Below are positions 53,283-60,936 of a stretch of DNA of 64,000 bases, in pieces (the first letter of the stretch is position 1; every line of letters starts with the position of its first letter). The stretch spans positions 372,001-436,000 of the forward strand of contig CAWEET010000001.1 in assembly GCA_963808165.1 (NCBI GenBank), read 5' to 3'. The stretch is from Thiosocius sp963808165. GTDB lineage: Bacteria; Pseudomonadota; Gammaproteobacteria; Chromatiales; Chromatiaceae. The translations under genes were made by a program, and so were the position numbers. The notes below the pieces were generated by a model, which was given only the letters and a program-made list of their open reading frames with translations, made no database searches and had not been told where the DNA came from.

Positions 53283-54620
53283 TCACGCAGGCCGAATTGG
53301 CCTGCGCCCGATGCTGAAATGGGTAAGGCCTGCAGCGGTGACTGCGCTGGGGTCGTAGATATTGCGCCCGTCGAAAATGACCGGGTGCCGCAGGCTGTCG
53401 CGCACCTTGTCGAAATCAGGGCTCCGAAACTCGATCCATTCGGTGACAACGGCCAACGCGTCAGCGCCGTCGAGCGCTTCCTCCGCGTGAGCGCAGAGGT
53501 GCAGGTCTGCACGGTCCCCGTAGATGCGGCGCGCCTCTTCGTGGGCGACCGGGTCGAAGGCGCGTACGCTGGCGCCGGCTTCCCATAGGGCCTCCATCAG
53601 GGTACGGCTTGATGCCGCCCGCATGTCGTCGGTATTGGGTTTGAACGCGAGGCCCCACAGCGCGATTGTCTTGCCACTCAGGTCGCCGTCGAAGTACTCG
53701 CCGATCTTTTTGAACAACAGGCCTTTCTGTCGTGTGTTCACCGACTCCACCGCATGCAGCAGTGCCGGCTGGTAGCCGACATCGGTCGCCGTTTTCTCGA
53801 GCGCCTGCACGTCTTTCGGAAAGCAGGAACCGCCGTATCCGCAGCCGGGATAGATGAACTGGAAGCCGATGCGCGGGTCCGAGCCGATGCCGATACGGAC
53901 TTTCTCGATGTCCGCCCCGAGTATTTCCGCCAGGTTGGAGAGTTCGTTCATGAAGCTGATTTTTGTCGCCAGCATGGCGTTGGCGGCGTATTTCGTGAGT
54001 TCGGCGGAGCGGATGTCCATGAACAGCAGGCGTTCGTGATTGCGGTTGAAGGGGGCGTAGAGCTGCCTCATGATCGCGATCGAGCGGGGATTCTCGGTGC
54101 CCACCACGATGCGGTCGGGTTTCATGAAATCCCCGATCGCGGCGCCTTCCTTGAGGAATTCGGGATTGGATACGACGTCGAATTCGATGTCGGCGCAGCG
54201 CTTGCCCAGCGTTTCGCGTATCCTTTGGGCCACCTTGTCTCCGGTGCCAACGGGAACTGTTGACTTGTCGACCACGACCTTGAAGTCGGTCATGTGCTCG
54301 GCAATCGATTCGGCGACCGCCAGGACATACCGCAGGTCGGCCGACCCATCTTCGTCCGGCGGTGTGCCGACGGCAATGAACTGGATTTGGCCGAATTCGA
54401 CGCCGGCTTGCGGATCGGTCGTGAACATCAGGCGTCCGGCTTCGCGATTGCGCGCGACCATATCGGCCAAGCCGGGTTCGAAGATCGGTATGCCGCCGCT
54501 GTTCAGGAGATCGATCTTGGCCGGGTCGACGTCTACGCACATGACTTTGTTGCCGACCTCGGCGAGGCAGGCCCCGGTGACGAGCCCGACATACCCGCTT
54601 CCGAATATGGTTACTTTCAT
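53283..54620 (-). CDS. ugd: UDP-glucose 6-dehydrogenase
   Basis: This NAD-dependent enzyme makes UDP-glucuronate for polysaccharides. The 445-aa protein has the N-terminal NAD motif MKVTIFGSGYVGLVTGACLAE, the ELTKYAANAMLATKISFMNE helix and the catalytic Cys in YPGCGYGGSCFPKDVQAL. ALWGLAFKPNTDDMRAASS begins the C-terminal domain. No polysaccharide genes adjoin it. It is divergent from the tRNA-Tyr operon. Confidence 0.96.
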   Translation of the reverse strand: MKVTIFGSGYVGLVTGACLAEVGNKVMCVDVDPAKIDLLNSGGIPIFEPGLADMVARNREAGRLMFTTDPQAGVEFGQIQFIAVGTPPDEDGSADLRYVLAVAESIAEHMTDFKVVVDKSTVPVGTGDKVAQRIRETLGKRCADIEFDVVSNPEFLKEGAAIGDFMKPDRIVVGTENPRSIAIMRQLYAPFNRNHERLLFMDIRSAELTKYAANAMLATKISFMNELSNLAEILGADIEKVRIGIGSDPRIGFQFIYPGCGYGGSCFPKDVQALEKTATDVGYQPALLHAVESVNTRQKGLLFKKIGEYFDGDLSGKTIALWGLAFKPNTDDMRAASSRTLMEALWEAGASVRAFDPVAHEEARRIYGDRADLHLCAHAEEALDGADALAVVTEWIEFRSPDFDKVRDSLRHPVIFDGRNIYDPSAVTAAGLTHFSIGRRPIRPA

Positions 54621-54777
54621 AATTGGTGGTTTCCGTTTCTTGCAGACTGGGTTTACAAAAATATCTGTGACGGCCGGACGCCGGATTTCTTTGCCCGGCG
54701 CGCTGCGAAGGCCGGCATGCTACCACAGCGATTGCAGTGGTTTTGTCGCCACGAACAGGGACTGTGTCTTGCCGCAG

Positions 54778-54807
54778 TTGACAGTGGGGCCGCGTTACCA
54801 CAGAATA
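54778..54807 (+). promoter_or_regulatory. Promoter of the tRNA-Tyr-Gly-Thr-tuf operon
   Basis: A perfect TTGACA (54778-54783), an 18-bp spacer and AGAATA (54802-54807) are followed by a GC-rich stretch (CCGCC) typical of growth-rate-controlled stable RNA promoters. The tRNA starts 14 nt downstream. Confidence 0.65.
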
Positions 54808-54820
54808 CCGCCTCTTTTTT

Positions 54821-54905
54821 GGAGGGGTTCCCGAGCGGTCAAAGGGATCAGACTGTAAATCTGACGGCTCAGCCTTCGGAGGTTCGAATCCTCCCCCCTC
54901 CACCA
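54821..54905 (+). tRNA. tRNA-Tyr (anticodon GTA)
   Basis: The 85-nt class II tRNA has acceptor GGAGGGG paired with CCCCTCC, discriminator A and encoded CCA (54903-54905). The anticodon arm is CAGA-ctGTAaa-TCTG. A long variable arm (CGGCTCAGCCTTC region) and T arm GGAGG-TTCGAAT-CCTCC follow. It heads the tyrU-glyT-thrT-tufB-like cluster. Its last 19 nt are repeated 154 bp downstream. Confidence 0.97.
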
Positions 54906-55140
54906 GTAAGGTGGATGCCCTCCAGCGCCTTGACGGGGAGGATGCGAACCGAAGAAGAGGTTCGACGAAGGTGCGACAGCGCCGCAGAACGCCGCGCGAG
55001 GCGCGGCGGCCCGGAGGGCGGAATGCCGCAGGCATGGAGTAATCCTCCCCCCTCCACCAGAAGGTGGATACCCTCCAGCGCCTTGACGGGGAGGATGCGA
55101 ACCGAAGAAGAGGTTCGACGAAGGCGCGACAGCGCCGCGG
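54887..55140 (+). repeat. 154-bp tandem array beginning with the tRNA-Tyr 3' end (rtT-like)
   Basis: Two units begin at 54887 and 55041, each with AATCCTCCCCCCTCCACCA, the terminal 19 nt of tRNA-Tyr including CCA. The second unit stops after about 100 bp. The inner part matches the tRNA-Gln array in several blocks: AGGTTCGACG, GCGCGGCGGCCCGGAGGGCG (55001-55020) and GGAGTAATCCT. It separates tRNA-Tyr from tRNA-Gly and would be excised during tRNA processing. Confidence 0.88.
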
Positions 55141-55192
55141 CTCGGGTGTCAGGGCGGGTCGAGTGGGCGACCGGTGCATCAAAAGTAACGAT

Positions 55193-55266
<74 letters not shown>

Positions 55267-55306
55267 GGTTGGGGGTCAGGGGCTCGGCTCCGGTCCCGAG
55301 GTTTAG

Positions 55307-55382
55307 GCCCAGGTAGCTCAGTTGGTAGAGCACACCCTTGGTAAGGGTGAGGTCGGCAGTTCAAATCTGCTCCTGGGCTCCA
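55307..55382 (+). tRNA. tRNA-Thr (anticodon GGT)
   Basis: The 76-nt cloverleaf pairs GCCCAGG with CCTGGGC, with discriminator T and encoded CCA. The anticodon arm ACCCT-tGGTa-AGGGT gives Thr. It precedes tuf by 73 bp. Confidence 0.97.
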
Positions 55383-55455
55383 GTATTACCGGCGTCGGTG
55401 GGCGGCGGTTTTGTTGACTGATGATTCATGTTCTTCTTTGAGAGATTGAGCGCAC

Positions 55456-56646
55456 ATGTCCAAGGAAAAATTTCAACGCACAAAACCGCACGTAAACGTG
55501 GGCACGATTGGTCACGTAGACCATGGCAAGACGACGCTGACGGCGGCGATCACGACGCACCAGGCCGCGAAGTTTGGTGGTGAGACGAAGGCTTACGACC
55601 AGATCGACAATGCCCCGGAAGAGCGTGAGCGTGGTATCACGATTGCGACGGCGCACGTGGAGTACGAGACGGCGGCGCGTCACTACGCGCACGTGGACTG
55701 CCCTGGGCACGCGGACTATGTGAAGAACATGATCACGGGTGCGGCGCAGATGGATGGTGCGATCCTGGTGGTTTCGGCGGCGGACGGTCCGATGCCGCAG
55801 ACGCGCGAGCACATTCTGCTGTCGCGCCAGGTGGGTGTTCCGTACATCCTGGTGTACATGAACAAGGCGGACATGGTCGACGACGCGGAGCTGCTGGAGC
55901 TGGTCGAGATGGAGATCCGCGAGCTGCTGGATTCATACGAATTCCCGGGCGACGACACGCCGATCATTATCGGTTCGGCGCTGAAGGCGCTGGAAAGCGA
56001 AGACTCTGAGATTGGCACGCAGTCGATTGACAAGCTGATGGAGGCGCTGGACTCGTACATTCCGACGCCTGAGCGTGCGGTTGACGGCGACTTCATCATG
56101 CCGATTGAGGATGTGTTCTCGATTTCGGGTCGTGGCACGGTGGTGACTGGTCGTATCGAGCGTGGTGTGGTGAACGTGGGCGACGAGATCGAGATCGTCG
56201 GCATGAAGGACACGACGAAGACGACCTGCACGGGTGTGGAGATGTTCCGCAAGCTGCTGGACCGCGGCGAGGCTGGAGACAACGTGGGTGTGCTGTTGCG
56301 TGGTACGAAGCGTGACGATGTGGAGCGTGGTCAGGTGCTGGCGAAGCCGGGCTCGATCAAGCCGCACACGCATTTTGAGGCCGAGGTGTACGTACTGAGT
56401 AAGGATGAGGGTGGTCGTCATACCCCGTTCTTCAACGGCTACCGTCCGCAGTTTTATTTCCGCACCACGGATGTGACGGGTGCGTGTGAGCTGCCGGAAG
56501 GTATTGAGATGGTAATGCCGGGCGACAATGTGAAGATGACCGTGAAGCTGATTGCGCCGATCGCGATGGACGAAGGTCTGCGCTTTGCAATCCGCGAGGG
56601 TGGTCGTACCGTCGGCGCCGGCGTCGTAGCCAAGATTATCGAGTAA
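55456..56646 (+). CDS. tuf: Elongation factor Tu
   Basis: This GTPase delivers aminoacyl-tRNA to the ribosome. The 396-aa protein has the P-loop GHVDHGKTTL, switch region RERGITIATAHVEYET, DCPGHADYVKNM and NKADMVDD (often NKCDM), then domains 2 and 3 ending AGVVAKIIE. It is the tufB-type copy, co-located with tRNAs and secE-nusG. Codon use is strongly biased, as for a highly expressed gene. Confidence 0.98.
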   Translation: MSKEKFQRTKPHVNVGTIGHVDHGKTTLTAAITTHQAAKFGGETKAYDQIDNAPEERERGITIATAHVEYETAARHYAHVDCPGHADYVKNMITGAAQMDGAILVVSAADGPMPQTREHILLSRQVGVPYILVYMNKADMVDDAELLELVEMEIRELLDSYEFPGDDTPIIIGSALKALESEDSEIGTQSIDKLMEALDSYIPTPERAVDGDFIMPIEDVFSISGRGTVVTGRIERGVVNVGDEIEIVGMKDTTKTTCTGVEMFRKLLDRGEAGDNVGVLLRGTKRDDVERGQVLAKPGSIKPHTHFEAEVYVLSKDEGGRHTPFFNGYRPQFYFRTTDVTGACELPEGIEMVMPGDNVKMTVKLIAPIAMDEGLRFAIREGGRTVGAGVVAKIIE

Positions 56647-56671
56647 TCACGGTAATCCAACCGGTTGGCGG

Positions 56672-56705
56672 GCCGCTCCCGATGGGGCGGCTCGTCTGTG
56701 TTTTT
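56672..56705 (+). terminator. Possible terminator after tuf
   Basis: GCCGCTCC-cgat-GGGGCGGC forms an 8-bp stem with one G-U pair. The T-run (TTTTT, 56701-56705) comes about ten bases later, so termination may be partial. Confidence 0.4.
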
Positions 56706-56861
56706 AGGCCAATGGCTCAATTGGGTGAGCTGGGGTCGCCGAAGGCGGTCAAAGGCCACTTAACGTGGCGTTTGAAACAGCGAACGTGAGGCCGTGGATG
56801 GCCGAGCTGGTCGGCACCCCAGGGATGGGTACCCGTAAGAGAGATTGGAAGGTTTACATTT
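56706..56861 (+). repeat. tRNA-Trp 5'-end copy plus structured element
   Basis: AGGCCAATGGCTCAATTGG (56706-56724) repeats the first 19 nt of tRNA-Trp with one mismatch, exactly 156 bp before the true tRNA. The following roughly 105 bp (56723-56828) is about 90% identical to the segment after nusG at 57858-57963. It contains hairpins such as GGCCAC-ttaac-GTGGC and GGCC-gtggat-GGCC. It is the mirror image of the arrays that copy tRNA 3' ends. The fragment itself cannot fold as a tRNA. Confidence 0.8.
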
Positions 56862-56937
56862 AGGCCAATAGCTCAATTGGTAGAGCAGCGGTCTCCAAAA
56901 CCGCAGGTTGGGGGTTCGAGTCCCTCTTGGCCTGCCA
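56862..56937 (+). tRNA. tRNA-Trp (anticodon CCA)
   Basis: The 76-nt cloverleaf pairs AGGCCAA with TTGGCCT, with discriminator G and encoded CCA (56935-56937). The anticodon arm GCGGT-ctCCAaa-ACCGC gives Trp. It lies between tuf and secE, the usual gammaproteobacterial place, and 13 bp before secE. Confidence 0.97.
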
Positions 56938-56950
56938 TATTCGGCTGGTA

Positions 56951-57328
56951 ATGAGCGCAAAAACGGAAGAAACAGGGTCTGGGCTGGATACCGTCAAGCT
57001 CTTGGTGGTGGTCGCATTGCTGGTAGCCGGGGTTTTCGGCTTCTACAGCTTTGCTGATCAGCCGCTGTGGGTGCGCCTGGCTGGTCTGCTGGCGGTAGTG
57101 GGTGCGGCGGTTTATGTCGCCCTGCAAACCGAAGTGGGGCGCACGGTCTGGCAGTTTGCCGCTGACTCTCGGAGTGAGGTGCGCAAGGTCGTCTGGCCGA
57201 CGCGTCAAGAAACCTTGCAGACGCTGCTGATCATAACGATCGCTGTGTTGGTCACGGCGCTGTTTTTGTGGCTGGTGGATTCGGTGTTGTTCTTCATCGT
57301 GCGTTACCTGACCGGCCAGGGGGACTGA
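56951..57328 (+). CDS. secE: Preprotein translocase subunit SecE
   Basis: The 125-aa translocon subunit has three predicted membrane segments (LLVVVALLVAGVFGFYSF; LAGLLAVVGAAVYVAL; LLIITIAVLVTALFLWLV). The conserved cytosolic SRSEVRKVVWPTRQETLQT precedes the last. The start at 56951 avoids eight residues read out of the tRNA 3' end. It lies 1 bp before nusG. Confidence 0.96.
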   Translation: MSAKTEETGSGLDTVKLLVVVALLVAGVFGFYSFADQPLWVRLAGLLAVVGAAVYVALQTEVGRTVWQFAADSRSEVRKVVWPTRQETLQTLLIITIAVLVTALFLWLVDSVLFFIVRYLTGQGD

Positions 57329-57329
57329 C

Positions 57330-57863
57330 ATGGCGAAACGCTGGTACGTGGTGCATGCCTACTCGGGATTCGAGGGGCACGTAAAGCGTTCGCTGCAAGA
57401 GCGTATCGAGCGTGCCGGTATGCAGGATCTGTTTGGAGAGATCCTGGTGCCGACCGAGGAAGTCGTGGAGATGCGCGGTGGCTCTCAGCGTCGCAGTGAG
57501 CGTAAGTTCTTCCCCGGCTACGTGCTGGTGCAGATGGACATGACGGATGACACCTGGCACCTGGTCAAAGATGTCCCGAAGGTGATGGGATTCATCGGCG
57601 GCACGGGCGATCGTCCGGCGCCGATTACCGACAAGGAGGCTGAGGCGATCCTGCAGCGCATGCAGGAGGGCGTCGACAAGCCCAAGCCCAAGGTTCTGTT
57701 CGAACCTGGCGAAGTCGTTAGGGTGACGGATGGTCCGTTCAACGATTTCAACGGCGTGGTCGAGGAAGTCGACTACGACAAGAGCCGACTCAAGGTGTCG
57801 GTGCTGATCTTCGGTCGGTCGACGCCGGTCGATCTCGAATTCGGTCAGGTCGAAAAGGGGTGA
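57330..57863 (+). CDS. nusG: Transcription termination/antitermination protein NusG
   Basis: This RNA polymerase-bound factor couples transcription, translation and Rho. The 177-aa protein has an NGN domain (KRWYVVHAYSGFEGHVKRSL; KFFPGYVLVQMDM) and a C-terminal KOW domain (FEPGEVVRVTDGPFNDFNG). Its stop codon lies inside the first bases of the repeat element that follows. Confidence 0.97.
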   Translation: MAKRWYVVHAYSGFEGHVKRSLQERIERAGMQDLFGEILVPTEEVVEMRGGSQRRSERKFFPGYVLVQMDMTDDTWHLVKDVPKVMGFIGGTGDRPAPITDKEAEAILQRMQEGVDKPKPKVLFEPGEVVRVTDGPFNDFNGVVEEVDYDKSRLKVSVLIFGRSTPVDLEFGQVEKG

Positions 57864-58210
57864 GCTGCGGTCGCTGAAGGCGATCAAGGGCCACTTAACG
57901 TGGCGCTTGAAGCAGCGAACGCGAGGCCGTGGATGGCCGAGCTGGACGGCGCTCCAGGGATGGATCCCAGCCGCATGGTCAGGTGCGTGTGCCGGGCAGC
58001 GAACCAGAGGCCGTGGATGGCCGAGCTGGACGGCGCTCCAGGGATGGATCCCAGCCGCATGGTCAGGTGCGTGTGCCGGGAGCGAACGCGAGGCCGTGGA
58101 TGGCCGAGCTGGACGGCGCTCCAGGGATGGATCCCAGCCGCATGGTCAGGTGCGTGTGCCGGGCAGCGAACGCGAGGCCGTGGATGGCGAGCTGGACAGC
58201 GCTGCGGCGA
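57858..58210 (+). repeat. Structured element plus 84-bp tandem array in the nusG-rplK spacer
   Basis: The segment 57858-57963 copies the element upstream of tRNA-Trp. Its distal part has then expanded into units starting at 57913, 57997, 58081 and 58164 (84, 84 and 83 bp, the last partial). Each unit carries CAGCGAAC, GGCC-gtggat-GGCC and a GGATCCCAGCCGCATGG block. No tRNA sequence is present here. The 507-bp spacer (57864-58370) holds no convincing gene; short frames across it follow the repeat. Confidence 0.88.
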
Positions 58211-58370
58211 TGGATATCGGCACGGCCGAGAGCCGTGAATCGATCGGGGCCAGAGCGGATTGGCGGGGTCTTGCGACCCGGGATGCGCAACGGACCCGGG
58301 CATACAGGTTTTTTAACTCGGGGAGTTCAGGTAGCCAGTCCTGGATGCTTGCACCCGAAGCGAGGTAAAC

Positions 58371-58805
58371 GTGGCAAAGAAGATCCAGGCTTACATCAAG
58401 CTGCAGGTAAAGGCCCAGGAGGCCAACCCAAGTCCGCCGGTCGGTCCCGCGTTGGGTCAGCACGGTGTCAACATCATGGAGTTCTGCAAGGCATTCAACG
58501 CGCAAACCCAGAATGTCGAAAAAGGGCTGCCAGTGCCGGTGGTGATAACGGTCTACAGCGATCGGTCCTTCACCTTCATTATGAAGACCCCGCCCGCGGC
58601 CATTCTGCTCAAGAAGGCGGCTGGCATCCAGAGCGGCAGCGGTCGTCCGAACACCGAGAAGGTCGGCACCGTCACGCGGGCGCAGCTCGAAGAGATCGCC
58701 AAGACCAAGGAGCCGGATCTTACTGCTGCGAATCTCGACGCGGCGGTTCGGACCATCGCCGGTTCCGCTCGCAGCATGGGTTTGAACGTCGAGGGGGTTG
58801 AGTAA
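58371..58805 (+). CDS. rplK: 50S ribosomal protein L11
   Basis: The GTPase-centre protein has 144 aa, with MAKKIQAYIKLQVKAQEANP, PPVGPALGQHGVNIMEFCKAFN and a C-terminal RNA-binding domain ending ARSMGLNVEGVE. It starts at GTG after GAGG. The stop overlaps the rplA start (TAATG). Confidence 0.98.
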   Translation: MAKKIQAYIKLQVKAQEANPSPPVGPALGQHGVNIMEFCKAFNAQTQNVEKGLPVPVVITVYSDRSFTFIMKTPPAAILLKKAAGIQSGSGRPNTEKVGTVTRAQLEEIAKTKEPDLTAANLDAAVRTIAGSARSMGLNVEGVE

Positions 58806-59503
58806 TGGCCAAACTGTCCAAACGTCAAAAGGCGATTCGCGAAAAGGTCGACGCTACCAAGCTGTATGTCCCCGAAGAGGCCTTTGCGCTGCTCAAGGAG
58901 CTATCCACTGTCAAGTTCGGCGAATCTGTCGATGTCGCCGTCAATCTCGGCGTGGACCCGCGCAAGTCCGACCAGGTGGTGCGCGGATCGACGGTGCTGC
59001 CGAACGGAACCGGCAAGACCGTGCGTGTAGCCGTATTTGCCCAGGGGCCGGCTGCCGAAGCTGCTGCCGAGGCGGGTGCCGACAAAGTCGGCATGGATGA
59101 TCTGGCCGAAGAGGTCAAGGCGGGCAATCTGGACTTCGACGTCGTCATTGCCGCGCCCGATGCGATGCGGGTGGTCGGGCAGCTGGGCCAGATTCTCGGT
59201 CCGCGCGGTCTGATGCCGAACCCGAAGGTCGGAACCGTGACCCCGGACGTGGCGCAGGCGGTTAAGAATGCCAAGTCCGGTCAGGCGCGTTACCGCACAG
59301 ACAAGGCGGGCATCATTCATGCCTCGATCGGCAAGGTGGATTTCGAGCCGGACGCGTTGAAGCAAAACCTCGAGGCATTGCTGAACGATGTGAAGAAGCT
59401 CAAGCCTAGTTCCTCGAAGGGCATCTACATGCAGCGGATCACCGTGTCTTCGACGATGGGCCCCGGGCTGGCGCTCGATCAGAGCGGTTTGGAGATCTTG
59501 TAA
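58805..59503 (+). CDS. rplA: 50S ribosomal protein L1
   Basis: The L1-stalk protein and likely autogenous repressor of rplKA has 232 aa. It contains FGESVDVAVNLGVDPRKSDQ, GPRGLMPNPKVGTVTPDV and a C-terminal YMQRITVSSTMGPGLALD. GAGGGGG precedes the ATG, which shares one base with the rplK stop. Confidence 0.98.
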   Translation: MAKLSKRQKAIREKVDATKLYVPEEAFALLKELSTVKFGESVDVAVNLGVDPRKSDQVVRGSTVLPNGTGKTVRVAVFAQGPAAEAAAEAGADKVGMDDLAEEVKAGNLDFDVVIAAPDAMRVVGQLGQILGPRGLMPNPKVGTVTPDVAQAVKNAKSGQARYRTDKAGIIHASIGKVDFEPDALKQNLEALLNDVKKLKPSSSKGIYMQRITVSSTMGPGLALDQSGLEIL

Positions 59504-59744
59504 GAGACAGAGTTGGGTCGGACAGGAGTCCGACGCACAAGCGATTGGGGGCATCGACGGGGTTCAGGCCGCTTCGTTTGCCGTCAAAGACCGCAGGCGC
59601 CGTATCGTAGACGGCTTAATACTCGCCTGCGCAGATGGCGCTCCGGCATCAGGGCTTCCCTGATAGCGGGCACCACAAAGGCGGGGCCCTCGGGCCTCAG
59701 GTGTAAACGGGACATTCGTCCCACGTTGTCGGGAGGTGACGACT
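59504..59744 (+). promoter_or_regulatory. L10 leader of the rplJL-rpoBC operon
   Basis: The 241-nt untranslated spacer before rplJ holds several hairpins, including the perfect ATCAGGG-ctt-CCCTGAT (59648-59664). In gammaproteobacteria this leader binds L10-(L7/L12)4 and represses translation. Assignment rests on position and folding; I have not matched a covariance model. The ribosome-binding site GGGAGG lies at 59731-59736. Confidence 0.6.
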
Positions 59745-60272
59745 TTGGCACTCAATTTCGAGCAGAAGAAAGCCATCGTCGCCGAAGTTGCTGAAGTGGC
59801 ACGCACGGCCTTTTCCGCCGTGGCGGCCGAGTATCGAGGCATTACCGTGGAAGACATGACCGCTTTGCGCGTACAGGCGCGCAACAGTGGGGTGTATCTG
59901 CGCGTGGTCAAGAATACGCTCGCCCGTCGCGCGGTCCAGGATACCGAGTTCCAATGCATGGCAGATGGTCTGACCGGTCCGCTGGTCCTGGCCTTCTCGC
60001 AAGAGGATCCGGGTGCGGCTGCGCGCGTTATCAAGGATTTTGCCAAGGGAAACGACAAGCTGAAGGTCACGCTGGTGTCCATCGGCGGTCAGATGCTAGC
60101 TCCGACGGAGCTCGATACCCTGGCGAAGATGCCTACCTATGATCAGGCCATCAGCATGCTGATGTCTGTCATGAAGGCGCCGGTACAGAAGCTGGCGCAG
60201 ACCATGAACGAGGTACCGGGCAAGCTTGTGCGCACCATTGCAGCAGTTCGCGACGCCAAAGAGGCCGCTTGA
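59745..60272 (+). CDS. rplJ: 50S ribosomal protein L10
   Basis: The stalk-base protein has 175 aa. GGGAGG (59731-59736) sits 8 nt before TTG at 59745, which gives MALNFEQKKAIVAEVAEV and matches the family start. A GTG at 59736 overlaps the ribosome-binding site and is rejected. EYRGITVEDMTALRVQARN and LRVVKNTLARRAV are typical. Confidence 0.96.
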   Translation: MALNFEQKKAIVAEVAEVARTAFSAVAAEYRGITVEDMTALRVQARNSGVYLRVVKNTLARRAVQDTEFQCMADGLTGPLVLAFSQEDPGAAARVIKDFAKGNDKLKVTLVSIGGQMLAPTELDTLAKMPTYDQAISMLMSVMKAPVQKLAQTMNEVPGKLVRTIAAVRDAKEAA

Positions 60273-60322
60273 GGGCGGTTTCATTAACCTTTTTGTGCTA
60301 AAGCATTTTTTGGAGTTTTACG

Positions 60323-60700
60323 ATGTCTAAAGAAGATATCCTCGAAGCCATTGCCAACATGTCGGTGATGGAAGTTGTCGAACTGATTTCCGCAATGGAA
60401 GAGAAGTTCGGCGTGACGGCAGCGGCCGCAGTGGCGGTTGCTGCCCCGGGCGCCGGCGGTGATGCAGGTGCTGCCGAGGCCGAAGAGCAGACCGAGTTTG
60501 ACGTTGTGCTGACCGGCTTCGGCGAAAACAAGGTTGCGGTGATCAAGGCCGTTCGAGGCATCACCGGCCTGGGCCTGAAGGAAGCGAAGGATGCCGTCGA
60601 AGGCACGCCGAGCACCCTGAAAGAAGCCGCCTCGAAGGAAGAGGCCGAAGCCGCCAAGAAGCAGCTGGAAGAGGCTGGTGCTACCGTCGAGCTGAAGTAA
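60323..60700 (+). CDS. rplL: 50S ribosomal protein L7/L12
   Basis: The 125-aa stalk protein has an N-terminal dimerisation part (MSKEDILEAIANMSVMEVVEL), an Ala/Gly/Glu hinge (about residues 37-55) and a C-terminal factor-binding domain (VIKAVRGITGLGLKEAKDAVE). GGAG precedes the ATG. Confidence 0.98.
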   Translation: MSKEDILEAIANMSVMEVVELISAMEEKFGVTAAAAVAVAAPGAGGDAGAAEAEEQTEFDVVLTGFGENKVAVIKAVRGITGLGLKEAKDAVEGTPSTLKEAASKEEAEAAKKQLEEAGATVELK

Positions 60701-60735
60701 TTCGGCTTGGCGGTACCGAGCGCCAATCGGGATCG

Positions 60736-60783
60736 GGCTGGTGGCCAATGTGTCACCGGCCTGTTCCTGTTTTCGCTTTTTTA
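60736..60783 (+). terminator. Attenuator-like hairpin between rplL and rpoB
   Basis: GGCTGGTG (60736-60743) pairs with CACCGGCC (60754-60761) with one G-U pair, followed by a T-rich tract ending TTTTTT near 60783. A partial terminator at this place is known in E. coli and sets the ribosomal protein to polymerase ratio. Confidence 0.5.
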
Positions 60784-60936
60784 GCATTTGAGAAAGGGTG
60801 GCGGATCTGACTCCGCGCACCTCGGATCTGGCACTCTGGCGCGGTCAGAAGGTCAGCCACCATGAGTCCCGCGCGGCATGGCCACAATGTCCATGTCGCC
60901 GGCCGATTCAGAGATCACAGTCGAGGGAAGGCACGC

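Noticed and set aside
56706..56780. Second tRNA-Trp gene
   Set aside because: Only the 5' 19 nt match; there is no anticodon arm, T arm or CCA, so it cannot fold as a tRNA.
57907..58801. Long open frames running through the nusG-rplK spacer into rplK
   Set aside because: They arise from the 84-bp repeats, whose length is a multiple of three, and continue out of frame into rplK. There is no start site support.
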